Made by a program: the position numbers and the translations under genes. DNA of 64,000 nt from CAWAYH01 sp963786195 (lineage in GTDB: Bacteria; Acidobacteriota; Vicinamibacteria; Vicinamibacterales; 2-12-FULL-66-21): assembly GCA_963786195.1 (NCBI GenBank), contig CAWAYH010000012.1, forward strand, positions 1 through 64,000. The letters are read 5' to 3'. This document shows, one piece after another, positions 35,864 to 44,966 of this stretch; within the stretch, counting starts at the first letter, position 1, and every line of letters begins with the position of its first letter. The notes under the pieces are model-generated. The model saw only the letters and a list, made by a program, of their open reading frames with translations, was not told where the DNA came from and searched no databases.

Positions 35864-36838
35864 GTGTCAAAGAACGTACTTTCCGGTCCCACCCGCACGT
35901 GCCTGAGGATTGTTTCGCGAGCAGCGCTGCTGCTGGCACTCGTCAGTTCGTCTACGTGCGGCGATGGTCCGACCCGGCCGTCGCCCCCGCCGCCGCCGCA
36001 ACTCGCACTGGTGTGCCCGGCGCCGATTGAGGGGCAATCGATGACCGGCGATCCGGTCACTCTCGACTACAACGCGCCCACGGCTGTCGGAGGCGTCGCG
36101 CCAGTCACCGTCACCTGTGATCCGCCGAGCCACTCGGCATTCCCCGTCGGCACGACGCCAGTGTCCTGTCGCGCGCAGGACAACACGGGGACGTCGCGCA
36201 CCTGCTCCTTCAGCGCCCTCGTCAAGCCTCCACCCAGGCTCAGCGTGACGCGTTTCATGGCCTTCGGTGACAGCCTCACGGAGGGCACGACGGCGCCGGG
36301 GCTCGTCGTGTCGCGGCCCGACTCGTATCCATTCAAGCTGAAGCTGAGGCTCGAGGACAGGTATCGCACGCAGTCGTTCGAGATGATCAACGAAGGGGAG
36401 CCGGGCGAGCAGGCCACGGAGGGCGCACTTCGCCTGGGCGCGGCGCTCCAGCGTCATCACCCCGACGTCATGCTGCTCATGGAGGGGTCGAACGACCTGA
36501 CGTTCCTCCGCGGCCTGGCATTCCAGCGCGCCCTGCCGGCCCTGGAGAAGATGGTGACCGACGCACAGGACCGGGGCGTGAAGGTCTGTCTGGCGACGAT
36601 CCCGCCGCAGCGTGCCGGCGGCAGTCGCGATCAGGTCGCGGGCTTGATCCCCGCGTTCAACGACGAGATCCGCGCCATTGCGATGCGTCGCAACGCGGTG
36701 CTGGTCGATGTCTACGCGGTGGTCAGCCCGGATCTCTCGCTGATCGGCAGCGACGATCTGCACCCGACCGCTCGAGGCTACACTGTCATCGCGGAGAAGT
36801 TCTTCACGGCGATTCGGGAGGCATTCGAGGAGCGGTAG
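35864..36838 (+). CDS. Exported SGNH/GDSL hydrolase with an HYR-like domain
   Basis: The 324-residue protein has an N-terminal hydrophobic helix ending at a Cys (VSSSTCGDG, a weak lipobox), a Pro-rich linker and an HYR-like beta domain (VTLDYNAPTAVGGVAPVTVT). The catalytic domain has the block I Ser motif FGDSLTEG, block III EGSND and block V DDLHPTARG. Such enzymes remove acyl or acetyl groups from lipids, glycans or peptidoglycan. In a polysaccharide locus, deacetylation of an exported glycan is plausible. It overlaps the convergent flippase gene by 35 bases. Confidence 0.88.
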   Translation: MSKNVLSGPTRTCLRIVSRAALLLALVSSSTCGDGPTRPSPPPPPQLALVCPAPIEGQSMTGDPVTLDYNAPTAVGGVAPVTVTCDPPSHSAFPVGTTPVSCRAQDNTGTSRTCSFSALVKPPPRLSVTRFMAFGDSLTEGTTAPGLVVSRPDSYPFKLKLRLEDRYRTQSFEMINEGEPGEQATEGALRLGAALQRHHPDVMLLMEGSNDLTFLRGLAFQRALPALEKMVTDAQDRGVKVCLATIPPQRAGGSRDQVAGLIPAFNDEIRAIAMRRNAVLVDVYAVVSPDLSLIGSDDLHPTARGYTVIAEKFFTAIREAFEER

Positions 36839-38072
36839 CGGCTCCCGGCTTCCGCCGCCAGAGAAGGGTCCCGAGCAACGCGAGGCTCACCGTTTCGCCC
36901 AGCACCGTCGCCAGCGCCGACCCGAACGCGCCGTATCGGGGAATGAGCACGAGGTTCAGGCTGACGTTGGTCAGACATCCGACGACGCCCGTCGCCAGCA
37001 GCAGCCGTTCGGCGTTGCTGGCCATCGCGATGACGTGCAGCATGACGAGCGGAAACACCACCACGAACCCCGTCGTCAACAGCTGAAGTACCGGCGCAGC
37101 CTGCGGGTACTTGTCCCCGAACAGATACCGGATGATGTCGGGCGCCAGCCACACGGCGCCGATGGTGCAAGGCAGCCCCACGGCCGTGGTCAGCACGAGC
37201 CCGCTTCTGGCGAGCCGGACAAACTTTGGCCTGTCGACGATGTACGCATGGGCAAGCCGCGGCATGAGCACGACGGCGATGATCGACGGGACATTGGCGA
37301 ACCCTTCGTAGATCCGGTACGCGGCGCTGTAGGCGCTCGTCTCGGTGTAGGTCCGCAGCAGTCCCAAGAGGACGGTGTCGATGTAGTTGTACAGCTGCAG
37401 GACAATCGCGAACGCGCCGAAGGGCAGCGCTTCGATCTGCAGATCGCGCCAGGCGCGCACGTCTCTCGAAAACGTGAGCGACCCGATGGACCTCACCGCC
37501 AGCCAGTACGCAATCAGGAACGCGGCCGCGCGCGAGGCGACGAACGCGAGCGACAGTGCGACGGCGCCGTAGCCAGCCGCGAGCACCAGCGAGCCGATGA
37601 CAAAGAGCAGGAAGCGGTCGACGACGAGCACGGCGGTTTCGAGATCGAAACGGTTCACGCCGTAGAACACGCCGCGGATGGTCGTCATGCCGGAGCGCAG
37701 CGCGCTTGCGATACCGAGCAACACGGCGGCCTGCCTGACATCGGTCTCCGGCTTCAGAACCGTCACCGTGAGGCCGAGCAGCACGACGGTGACGCAGCCG
37801 AGCACCAGCTTCATCGCCAGCGTGTGCGACAGGTACGCCGACGCTGCGCTTCGATCCCGCGCTACGGCGCGCGTGGCCACCTCCTTCAGCCCTGCGTCCA
37901 TCAGCGTCTCGAAGATCACGGCGAGCGCCAGCGCCCACGAGAAACGGCCGAAGGCCTCCTCGCCGAGCCAGTTGCCGGCAAGGACGAGCAGCGCGAGCAG
38001 GAGGATGCCGCTGCCGGCGGACACGGCGGCAAAGAACGTGTTGTGCAGCGCTCCGGGTTCGCGTGGGCTCAT
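36804..38072 (-). CDS. Polysaccharide flippase (Wzx/MATE-like)
   Basis: The 422-residue protein has about 12-14 membrane helices in the MOP superfamily pattern. The N-terminal segment LHNTFFAAVSAGSGILLLALL and the LFGDKYPQAAPVLQLL loop are typical of Polysacc_synt proteins. It is expected to flip lipid-linked oligosaccharides across the inner membrane. The ATG at 38072 overlaps the stop of the deacetylase gene (ATGA), which decides the start. Confidence 0.88.
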   Translation of the reverse strand: MSPREPGALHNTFFAAVSAGSGILLLALLVLAGNWLGEEAFGRFSWALALAVIFETLMDAGLKEVATRAVARDRSAASAYLSHTLAMKLVLGCVTVVLLGLTVTVLKPETDVRQAAVLLGIASALRSGMTTIRGVFYGVNRFDLETAVLVVDRFLLFVIGSLVLAAGYGAVALSLAFVASRAAAFLIAYWLAVRSIGSLTFSRDVRAWRDLQIEALPFGAFAIVLQLYNYIDTVLLGLLRTYTETSAYSAAYRIYEGFANVPSIIAVVLMPRLAHAYIVDRPKFVRLARSGLVLTTAVGLPCTIGAVWLAPDIIRYLFGDKYPQAAPVLQLLTTGFVVVFPLVMLHVIAMASNAERLLLATGVVGCLTNVSLNLVLIPRYGAFGSALATVLGETVSLALLGTLLWRRKPGAATAPRMPPESP

Positions 38073-39181
38073 CGTCCGGCCGTGAAAAACCAGCGCCGGC
38101 CGCGGCCGGGCAGGCAGAAGATGAAGCGCTCGTGGAGCCGCATCAGGCGGTGGGGGTCGTCGCCGGCAGCCACGGCACGGCGTCCCGGCAGTCGATCCGA
38201 AAAAGCCAACTCGCATCCGGCGGCTCTGAGCGCGGCTGCGGCAACAGCGCCGCCTATGCCCCAGGGCAGGCACGCGTGAGGCACCCGTACGCCCAGACGT
38301 GATTCGAGCACTGCCCGCGCACGGAAGATCTCTTCGGTGACGGCCTTCTGCTGATCGCGCTCCGATTCCCACCGGCCGGCCTTCGTGGCGACGCCGTCCA
38401 GCTCCTGCCGCCACGACGGCCGCTCGAAGAACGCAGCTCCGCCGGATTTCGCGACGTGCTCCACGCATCGATCGCGCGTGGCGCCATCGTCCATGAATCG
38501 CAAGGCATCCGACAGGCGCGACCGCTCGAGATACAGAGGAGCACCCAGATCGTCAGGCCCAAGCCAGCGAAACGGTTCGCCCGGCGATGCAAGCGGTCGG
38601 CTCAGGAGCGGACGTTCGGCGAAGGCCGGACTGACGTAATCGAGGATCTCGTCTCCCGAGAAAATCGCGGAATGCGAGTAGCTGTGGGACTGGATGTCGA
38701 TCAGGCCCGAGGCGTGCAGCGCGAGCAGCTCAGGCCAGGTCGCAAACGGTGTGTCCGAGCGATCGCCGAGGACGGCCGCCGGGTTGGTCTCTGAGGTTGC
38801 CCGTGGTGCGGGAGCATCGGGCACACGAGCCGGAATCGCGAAGGCAATCGCCGTCATCCCGTAACGACGAAGCAGGGGCGCCGCGACCGTCCAGAGCGTG
38901 GACCAGCAGTCGTCAAAGCACAGGGCCACCGTTTTCGGCCCTGGCGAGACGCCGTCGATCACGAAACGCTTGATGGCGTCGGTCGTGACCGTGCGATAGC
39001 CGTTGTTGGCGAGGTACTGGAGCTGGGCGTCGAGGACCGTCGGGTTCGACTCGTGGAGGTGAAACACGGGGAGGAGCCGGCCTACCGGGAGCCCGAAGAG
39101 GAAGCCGGGATAACTGCCCGTCACCAGGTCGACCGCACCGCGAACGGCGCCGCCGCGCTCGGCGAAGGGAGGTCGGCGCAT
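38069..39181 (-). CDS. Polysaccharide deacetylase family protein (NodB-like)
   Basis: The 370-residue protein has the NodB metal/base motif FDDCW (Asp-Asp pair) and the two-His motif HSYSHS, so the Zn site looks intact. A long insertion follows (about residues 170-290), and the C-terminus has LPWGIGG and a basic tail. It would N-deacetylate amino-sugars of a glycan, before or after export. ATG 39181 overlaps the acyltransferase stop as TGATG; a GTG one codon earlier is possible. Confidence 0.85.
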   Translation of the reverse strand: MRRPPFAERGGAVRGAVDLVTGSYPGFLFGLPVGRLLPVFHLHESNPTVLDAQLQYLANNGYRTVTTDAIKRFVIDGVSPGPKTVALCFDDCWSTLWTVAAPLLRRYGMTAIAFAIPARVPDAPAPRATSETNPAAVLGDRSDTPFATWPELLALHASGLIDIQSHSYSHSAIFSGDEILDYVSPAFAERPLLSRPLASPGEPFRWLGPDDLGAPLYLERSRLSDALRFMDDGATRDRCVEHVAKSGGAAFFERPSWRQELDGVATKAGRWESERDQQKAVTEEIFRARAVLESRLGVRVPHACLPWGIGGAVAAAALRAAGCELAFSDRLPGRRAVAAGDDPHRLMRLHERFIFCLPGRGRRWFFTAGR

Positions 39182-39942
39182 CACTGAACGGCGACAGGCG
39201 ACTCGCCGGGCTCACGACGCCGCAGGACGCGCGCGGGCACGCCGGCTGCGATCGTGGACGGCGCGATGCTCTCCGTGACGACCGATCCCGCGCCGACGAT
39301 CGCGTCGTTCCCGATCGTCACGCCGTCGAGGACCTTGGCTCCGGCGCCCAGCCACACGCCAGCGCCGATGTCGATCCCGCGCGACGATCGGGGCTGCGCG
39401 AGCACCGGTCGTGCCGGGTCGCTGAACTCGTGGCCCCCGCCGATCAGGTAGACGTAGGCCGCGACCAGGGCGTCGTCGCCCAGCGTGACGCTGCTCGCCG
39501 AGAAGATCTCGCAGTTGAAGCCGATGTTGACCCGATCGCCGAGCCGGATGTCTCCGTTCTTGCAGCTGAGGATGGTGTTGCGCCCGAGGAAGACGCCGCT
39601 GCCGATCCGGATGCCGTCGTTGCTGACGCCCTTGGCGTCGATCAGGCAATAGTCGTCGATCACGACGTTGTCGCCGATCCGGACCTTGTGAGGATGCCGC
39701 AGCCCGACGTGGCTGCCGAACGTGACGTTACGCCCACAGGACCCGAGCAGGCGTCGGTAGAGCAGCGATCGCAGCAGAAGACCAAACGCGCCGGACCGGT
39801 TCGCCGCCAGCATGACGATCGCTTCGTACTTCAACAGCGATCCCAGACCACGGCGGCCGACAATCAGGTCGCAGTATTTCTCGAGCCGCGACTTCTTGTT
39901 GGTGAACAGCTCTTTCTGAATGTCGACGGTGTCTGGCTGCAT
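39181..39942 (-). CDS. Left-handed beta-helix acyltransferase (hexapeptide repeat)
   Basis: The 253-residue product has an N-terminal helical region and then hexapeptide coils, e.g. IGDNVVIDDYCLIDAKGVSN, IRIGSGVFLGRNTILSCKNG and IGAGVWLGAGAKVLDGVTIG. The GGGHEFSD segment carries the likely catalytic His. It resembles WbbJ/NeuD-type sugar O- or N-acetyltransferases. Start at ATG 39942; the longer open frame upstream lies antisense-like inside the next gene. Confidence 0.88.
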   Translation of the reverse strand: MQPDTVDIQKELFTNKKSRLEKYCDLIVGRRGLGSLLKYEAIVMLAANRSGAFGLLLRSLLYRRLLGSCGRNVTFGSHVGLRHPHKVRIGDNVVIDDYCLIDAKGVSNDGIRIGSGVFLGRNTILSCKNGDIRLGDRVNIGFNCEIFSASSVTLGDDALVAAYVYLIGGGHEFSDPARPVLAQPRSSRGIDIGAGVWLGAGAKVLDGVTIGNDAIVGAGSVVTESIAPSTIAAGVPARVLRRREPGESPVAVQ

Positions 39943-39971
39943 GCCGTCCGGGCGGATTGTACCACGTGCGA

Positions 39972-40955
39972 TCAGCCGCGCGCGGCGTACACGACGGCCC
40001 CCGACACCGAGAACGCGAAGATCGTGGCGGTTCCAAGCAGCGACAGCACGAGCGCTGATTCGAGCGGCAGGTGCAGCAGCAGGAAGTAATACGAGAAGGT
40101 CGCTTCGCGCACGCCGAATCCATTGACGGAGACCGGCAGCATCTGCACGACGAACGACACCGGCACGAGCACCGCGAGATGGCTGAACGGGATCGGTATG
40201 CCGACGCTCTGCGCGACGGCCGCATAGAACGCGACCAGGACGAGCTGGACGACGATCGCGCCCGCGAGACATTCGAAGAGAGCAGCCGGACGGCCCTTGA
40301 ACTGCGTGAAGGCCCCGGAGAGCCGGCCGAGCCGTTCTTCGACCCAATCGTGGTGAAACCGTCGAATCGGACGGAGGAGCCGCGACGGCGCGGTGGGCGA
40401 CACGATGGCGATGGCGAGCGCGACGCTGCACACGATCAGTCCGGCCCAGAGCAGTGGCGGCCATACTGGCGCTCTACCAGCTCCGCCCGACTGCGTGAGG
40501 CTCGCGCCGACGGCGGCGACGAAGAGCAGGCCGATCAGGCCGATGACCCGATCGATGAAGACGATGGTCGTCGCGACGGTCTTGGAGCCCGCGGCCGGAG
40601 CCGTGTCACGAATTCGGACGACGTCGCCGCCGATGTTGCTGGGGAGAAAGTTGTTGAAGAAGGTCGCGACGAGGTACGAGCCGACCAGCGTTCGGCCGGG
40701 AATCGCCAGTTGCTGCGCGCGCAGGAGGCGATCCCACCGCCATGCGCTGACCAGAATCATCACCAGGTAGAGGCCCAGTGCAACGGCCAGCCAGAGCTGG
40801 GACGCATGCTGCATCTCGTTCCACATTCGCGCGGCATCGATTCGACGCAGCAAGTAATACAGAAGGGAAATGCTGACGAGAAGCTTGAGTGCGAGGAATG
40901 CCAGACGCCGGCCGTTCGATTCGCCCTGCTGGGCGTCCTGAGGTTCGTTCTGCAT
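39972..40955 (-). CDS. UPF0104/LPG_synthase_TM membrane protein
   Basis: The 327-residue protein has about eight membrane helices and the signature segments SAWRWDRLLRAQQLAI, FFNNFLPSNIGGDVVRIRD and LPVSVNGFGVREATFSYYF. This is the flippase-like domain of lysylphosphatidylglycerol synthase/AglD-type proteins without the synthase part. In polysaccharide loci it usually accompanies glycosyltransferases; its substrate is not known. It lies 24 bases downstream of the GT4 gene. Confidence 0.87.
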   Translation of the reverse strand: MQNEPQDAQQGESNGRRLAFLALKLLVSISLLYYLLRRIDAARMWNEMQHASQLWLAVALGLYLVMILVSAWRWDRLLRAQQLAIPGRTLVGSYLVATFFNNFLPSNIGGDVVRIRDTAPAAGSKTVATTIVFIDRVIGLIGLLFVAAVGASLTQSGGAGRAPVWPPLLWAGLIVCSVALAIAIVSPTAPSRLLRPIRRFHHDWVEERLGRLSGAFTQFKGRPAALFECLAGAIVVQLVLVAFYAAVAQSVGIPIPFSHLAVLVPVSFVVQMLPVSVNGFGVREATFSYYFLLLHLPLESALVLSLLGTATIFAFSVSGAVVYAARG

Positions 40956-40979
40956 CGATTATGTGTGGGAAACCGCCAA

Positions 40980-42239
40980 TTAATCTAACACAGCTCCGGG
41001 CTTCGCGACCGGCCGGATCCCCTGGGCCAGCTCGCGAAACAGGCTGGAATAGCGATCCGCGATCTTCTCCTGATCGAATAGCCGGACCGCTGTGTCGCGC
41101 GCGCTCGTGGCCAGGCGGTGCCGCAGCGTCGTGTCATCGAGCAGCCGATCGATCGCGTGCGCCAGCTCAGCGGGCGACTGCTGCGCGCACAGCAGCGCGT
41201 TCTTCTCGTGCACGAGATAGTCGACCATGCCGCCGACGCGTGTGGCGACCACCGGCAGCCCGCAGGCCAGAGCCTCGATCGCGGAGATGCCGAACGCTTC
41301 GTAGTGAGAGGGCTGGACGAAAACATCCGCCGCCTGCATCAGGGCGGCGACGTCGGTCGCCGGCCCCGTGAACGTCACGCGATCCTGCAGCCCCTCACGA
41401 GCGACGAACGCCCGCGCGCGTGCGCCCGCGTCGAGCGAATGCCCTGGCATGTCGGGGCCGGCGATCACGAGCCGCGCGTCGCGATGCGTCATGGTCGCCC
41501 AGGCTGCGAGAAGATCCAGGACACCTTTTTCGACGCTCAGGCGCCCGACGAAAAGGCAGACCGGCCTTTCAGCGGCCCAGCCCAGCGCCGCCCGCTGACG
41601 CCGGCGTTCCTCAGGGGATGCCGGCTGGAACTGTTTGGTGTCCACGCCGTGAGGGATGTACTGCAGACGATCGGACGACACGCCGCTTCGGAGCGCTTCG
41701 TCGTAGATCTCGCGCGAGATACACGTGTACATCGTCGCGGACGTGTAGATCCTCCGCACCGGCCATTTGAGGCCGCGGCCCAGCCAGCCGTCAGGCGCGA
41801 TGCCATATCGCGTGAGGTCGGGATCCCAGCTCTCGCAGGACAGGGCTCCAGGCGTTGCCGCTTGAAGAACCACGGGGCACCGACGCCACGCGCTGGCGGC
41901 AAGCGCGGCGATCCCGATCCCGCGGTAGTCAGGACAGAAGATGACGTTCGGTGGCGGTGTCCTGCGCGCGAGCGCGGCAAACGCGAAGGGCAGCAGGCTC
42001 CATTTAGCGAAGCGCGTTCGACCCCCGCGAGGACCGACCCGCTCGATGGGAACATCATCGAGCCGCGGCGGTTGCGGCATCGAGTCTTCCAGCCGCCTGG
42101 TGACGACCGTTACGTCGAGTCCGCGTTGACGCAGCGCCGCGGCGATCTGCCGCGCATGAGTTTCCACGCCGCCGATGACAGGATGGTAGTAGGTCGTCAA
42201 GAGGACGAGGCGGACGGGAGCGTCGGCGTTAGCGGGCAT
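40980..42239 (-). CDS. Family 4 glycosyltransferase (GT-B fold)
   Basis: The 419-residue enzyme starts with the GT4 acceptor region (LLTTYYHPVIGGVETHARQI) and has the donor-site motifs VGRLSVEKGVLDLL and SHYEAFGISAIEALACGLPV (E-x7-E). It would add a sugar to a lipid-linked glycan. The start at 42239 overlaps, by 11 bases, the end of the extended reading of the upstream GT39-like gene, which supports that extension. Confidence 0.92.
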   Translation of the reverse strand: MPANADAPVRLVLLTTYYHPVIGGVETHARQIAAALRQRGLDVTVVTRRLEDSMPQPPRLDDVPIERVGPRGGRTRFAKWSLLPFAFAALARRTPPPNVIFCPDYRGIGIAALAASAWRRCPVVLQAATPGALSCESWDPDLTRYGIAPDGWLGRGLKWPVRRIYTSATMYTCISREIYDEALRSGVSSDRLQYIPHGVDTKQFQPASPEERRRQRAALGWAAERPVCLFVGRLSVEKGVLDLLAAWATMTHRDARLVIAGPDMPGHSLDAGARARAFVAREGLQDRVTFTGPATDVAALMQAADVFVQPSHYEAFGISAIEALACGLPVVATRVGGMVDYLVHEKNALLCAQQSPAELAHAIDRLLDDTTLRHRLATSARDTAVRLFDQEKIADRYSSLFRELAQGIRPVAKPGAVLD

Positions 42240-43815
42240 TCTCCGTCCGGCGAACGATCTCGAAGGCCTGATATGCCCCGCGCGTCGCGATCGGATTGAG
42301 TTTGAGGCTCGCGGAGGTCCAGATCCAGCTTGGCGTCAGATGATTCAGCAATCGTCCGCGCCGGACCGGGTCGTCGAGGTAGTGCGCGCCCACGAAGCGC
42401 AGACGCAGGTCGATTGCCCGCACCGTCGGATTGTAGTCCCAGCCCACGTACAGCCACGGGCGGGGGTGGCTTGCGAGCTCGTCCTGGTTGCCGACTTACT
42501 GATTTGCCACCCAGCGTTTGAAATCGGGTTGGCCGAAGATTCGGCCGCTGCCATACGTGTCCGACAAGGACAGGACCACGCGATTGCCCGGGAACGCGTA
42601 GGCGAGGTAACAGAAGTCGGCGAGCCACGGCGTGACGTAAGTGGCACCACGACGTCCGGCCTCGAGATCGCGGACGAGCTGCGAGTAGTCACGTTCCTGC
42701 AGCTCGTGAGGCATGATCGGCGCCAGAGCAATCCTGTTCACGGTCACTATCGTCGCCAGTAAAGCAATCCAGGCTGCACGCTGCCTGCGCGGTGAAACCC
42801 ACGCTGCAATTTTGTCGAGTCCGGATGCTGCCAGCATGGCGAGCGGCAGATTCGCCATCACAAAATAACGTGGCTCGAGATAGCCGGAAGCGAGCACGAA
42901 GGGAAGGGTGCCAACCCCGAGCCAGGCCAGCGCGCCCGCCATCGGCCTCCCGGCGGGCGGCAGCGCGGCAGCCGCGAGCGCGGGCAGGAAGCACTGGACG
43001 AAGAAGACGAGCCCGTAAACAGCCACCAGCGGATCCGGCCGCCGGCTCGTGACGCTCGCGGCCAGACCGCCGAAACGATCGAAGGGCGTGCCCACGAACG
43101 CGAAGTAGATGACGGCGATGATCCCAAACTGCAAGGCGAGCACGAGCGCTGTGGTGCGCGCGAGGCGACCGGCCGGGACCTCTCGAGGTCGTGACAGCGC
43201 CAGCGCTGTGACGAGCCCAGGCAGGAACAGGACGGTCGTCATCCGCGTGATCGACGCGAGTGCAAGCAGGACCGCCGCAACGACGAGGTGCCGGCGCGGC
43301 GCTTCGAGCTTGAGCCCTCTCACGAACTGCCACCCGCCCAGTGTCGCGAGGAGGAGCGAGGGGACCTCCGACATGAGCTTGAAGCCGAGATAGAGGGGCA
43401 GCGGCAGAAACAGCGCGACGAGCGCCGTCTTCCGCGCTGACGCAGAGTCCATCAACTCACGCGCGAGGAGCCACATCGCGAGTCCCCAGCCGAGCGTGAG
43501 CGCGCAAAACACGCCGCGCAACAGGGCCACAGAGGATTGACCCGCGCCTGTCAGGTCGGCGAGTCCATCGAGCAGCAGCACGAAGCCGAGCTTTGCCGAG
43601 AAGAAACCGCTCGGAAACAGACCGTCTGAGAGCGCGGGCTCCATCTGGATCAGATCGGCGGTTGAGTGTTTCCAGACGGAATAGAGGTAGAGGTACTCAT
43701 CCCAGTAGTGGTCGCGGCTGAAGCTGGTCAGGCAGAAGAGCGCGGCGAGGGCAGCGACCAGCCAGAGCGGGCCGATGGTGGCTTTGCCGCGCTCGTGGGG
43801 GTGCGCGGCCCTCAT
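42229..43815 (-). CDS. GT39-like membrane glycosyltransferase with an in-frame TAA
   Basis: The frame opens at ATG 43815, overlapping the GT2 stop (ATGA). It encodes about ten membrane helices and the GT39-type catalytic loop SRDHYWDEYLYLYSVW with two acidic residues. It reaches TAA at 42496-42498 after 439 residues. In the same frame, coding sense continues for 88 more codons (DELASHPRPWLYVGWDYNPT ... AYQAFEIVRRTENAR) to a TAA at 42229 that overlaps the next gene start. A full length of 528 residues fits the family. The stop may be a sequencing error or a real nonsense mutation removing the soluble tail. Confidence 0.8.
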
Positions 43816-44860
43816 CTCGGGAGGACCGTCCGGGTCAGAAGCCGCCAATAGGCGGCCAGGCAGGCTTCGTAGATCGCCTTGGCGCGACGGATGAACCCGG
43901 TCCCCGCCAGATCGTCCCGCATCACCATCGCGTCGCTCACCAGGACCGATTGATCGTGGCGAACGCGGATGCGGCGGACGCGGGCGCGGTCCGCCGGAAG
44001 CGCAGGAAGCATGCGAATCAGACCGGCAACGGCTTTCAGATACGTCAGCCCGTGCCCCTTCCAGAGCAGCAGCGCGGCCTGCAGCGTTTCGTGAACCGCG
44101 AGCGCCGGCGTCAGAAACACGAGCGTCCGAATCTCGTAGTTCTTCAGCATGAAGTGCCAGCGGTTGCGGATCTGGTAGTAGAAGAGCCACGCGTCGCGCG
44201 TGCGGCTCCGGTGGCGGACCTTCGTCTGGGGAATCTCCCAGATCTTGTAGCCGGCCAGCCTTGCCCGGTGCGTGAAGTCCCCGTCTTCCTTCCCGATGAA
44301 ATACCGTTCGTCGAACAGCCCGTACTCGAGCGCCTTGTCGCGCGCAATCAACAGCGCGCAGGTGGAGGCGACGCCGATGTCGGCCGGCTCGGAACCGCGT
44401 TCGGCAAGCGGCCTGTCGAGATACGGATTCACCGCCTCGCAGATGAAGTGCAGCCGGTGCCGGCGTACTGGATGACGTCGGGACGGGCCGCATGCACGAC
44501 CACCGGGCTGCCGATCGCGATCGCCGGATCCGCATCGAAGGCGGCCCTGAGCAGCGAGACGGCCTCCGGCTCGACGAAGACGTCCGCGTCCATCAGAAAC
44601 ACGAACGGACGGTTTGCCTTCAGGATGCCCACATTGCGGCCGGGGCTGGGACCAAGGTTGCGCTCGAGCCGGTATTGCCGGATGTCGGTCCAGTTCTCGC
44701 TGAAGCCATTGAGAGAGACCGTCGGTGCTGGCGACGTCCACGACAATGACTTGCCCGGGGGACACCCGGCCCGCCACAGCGAATCGAGCGTATCGCCGAG
44801 CGTTGCGCGCGCGTTGTGCGCGACGATCGCCACGTCGACGTCAGCGGGGAAACCGGCCAT
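43812..44860 (-). CDS. Family 2 glycosyltransferase, disrupted by three frame changes
   Basis: Joined across switches near 44755, 44715 and 44455, the protein reads ADVDVAIVAHNARATLGDTL, GQVIVVDVASTDG, YRLERNLGPSPGRNVGILKA, FVFLMDADVFVEPEAVSLLR and later YFIGKEDGDFTHRARLAGYK. This is a GT2/rhamnosyltransferase-like enzyme of about 345 residues with DAD metal site and ED catalytic motif. The losses lie at a CCCCCGGG run and a GGCTGC run, and the first two switches nearly cancel each other, which is the mark of indel errors. It is the first gene of a run GT2-GT39-GT4 overlapping by ATGA. Confidence 0.75.
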
Positions 44861-44903
44861 CGGTGAGGGTGTGTCGAGGAATTGTAGAACGCCCGGGCCG
44901 CCC

Positions 44904-44944
44904 GAAAAAGAACGCGCCGGCGTGGCAACCCACGGCCGGCGCGT
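44904..44944 (-). terminator. Intrinsic terminator downstream of the Ig-like lipoprotein gene
   Basis: On the minus strand ACGCGCCGGC and GCCGGCGCGT form a perfect 10-bp stem around a 13-base loop, followed by TCTTTTT. It lies 23 bases after the stop of the 44967-46052 gene. It is the clearest rho-independent terminator in the window. Confidence 0.85.
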
Positions 44945-44966
44945 CTCGATCAGGCTGTCGGGCCGA

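Noticed and set aside
42496..42498. Reassigned TAA codon
   Set aside because: TAA ends other intact genes in the window, e.g. at 34797-34799.
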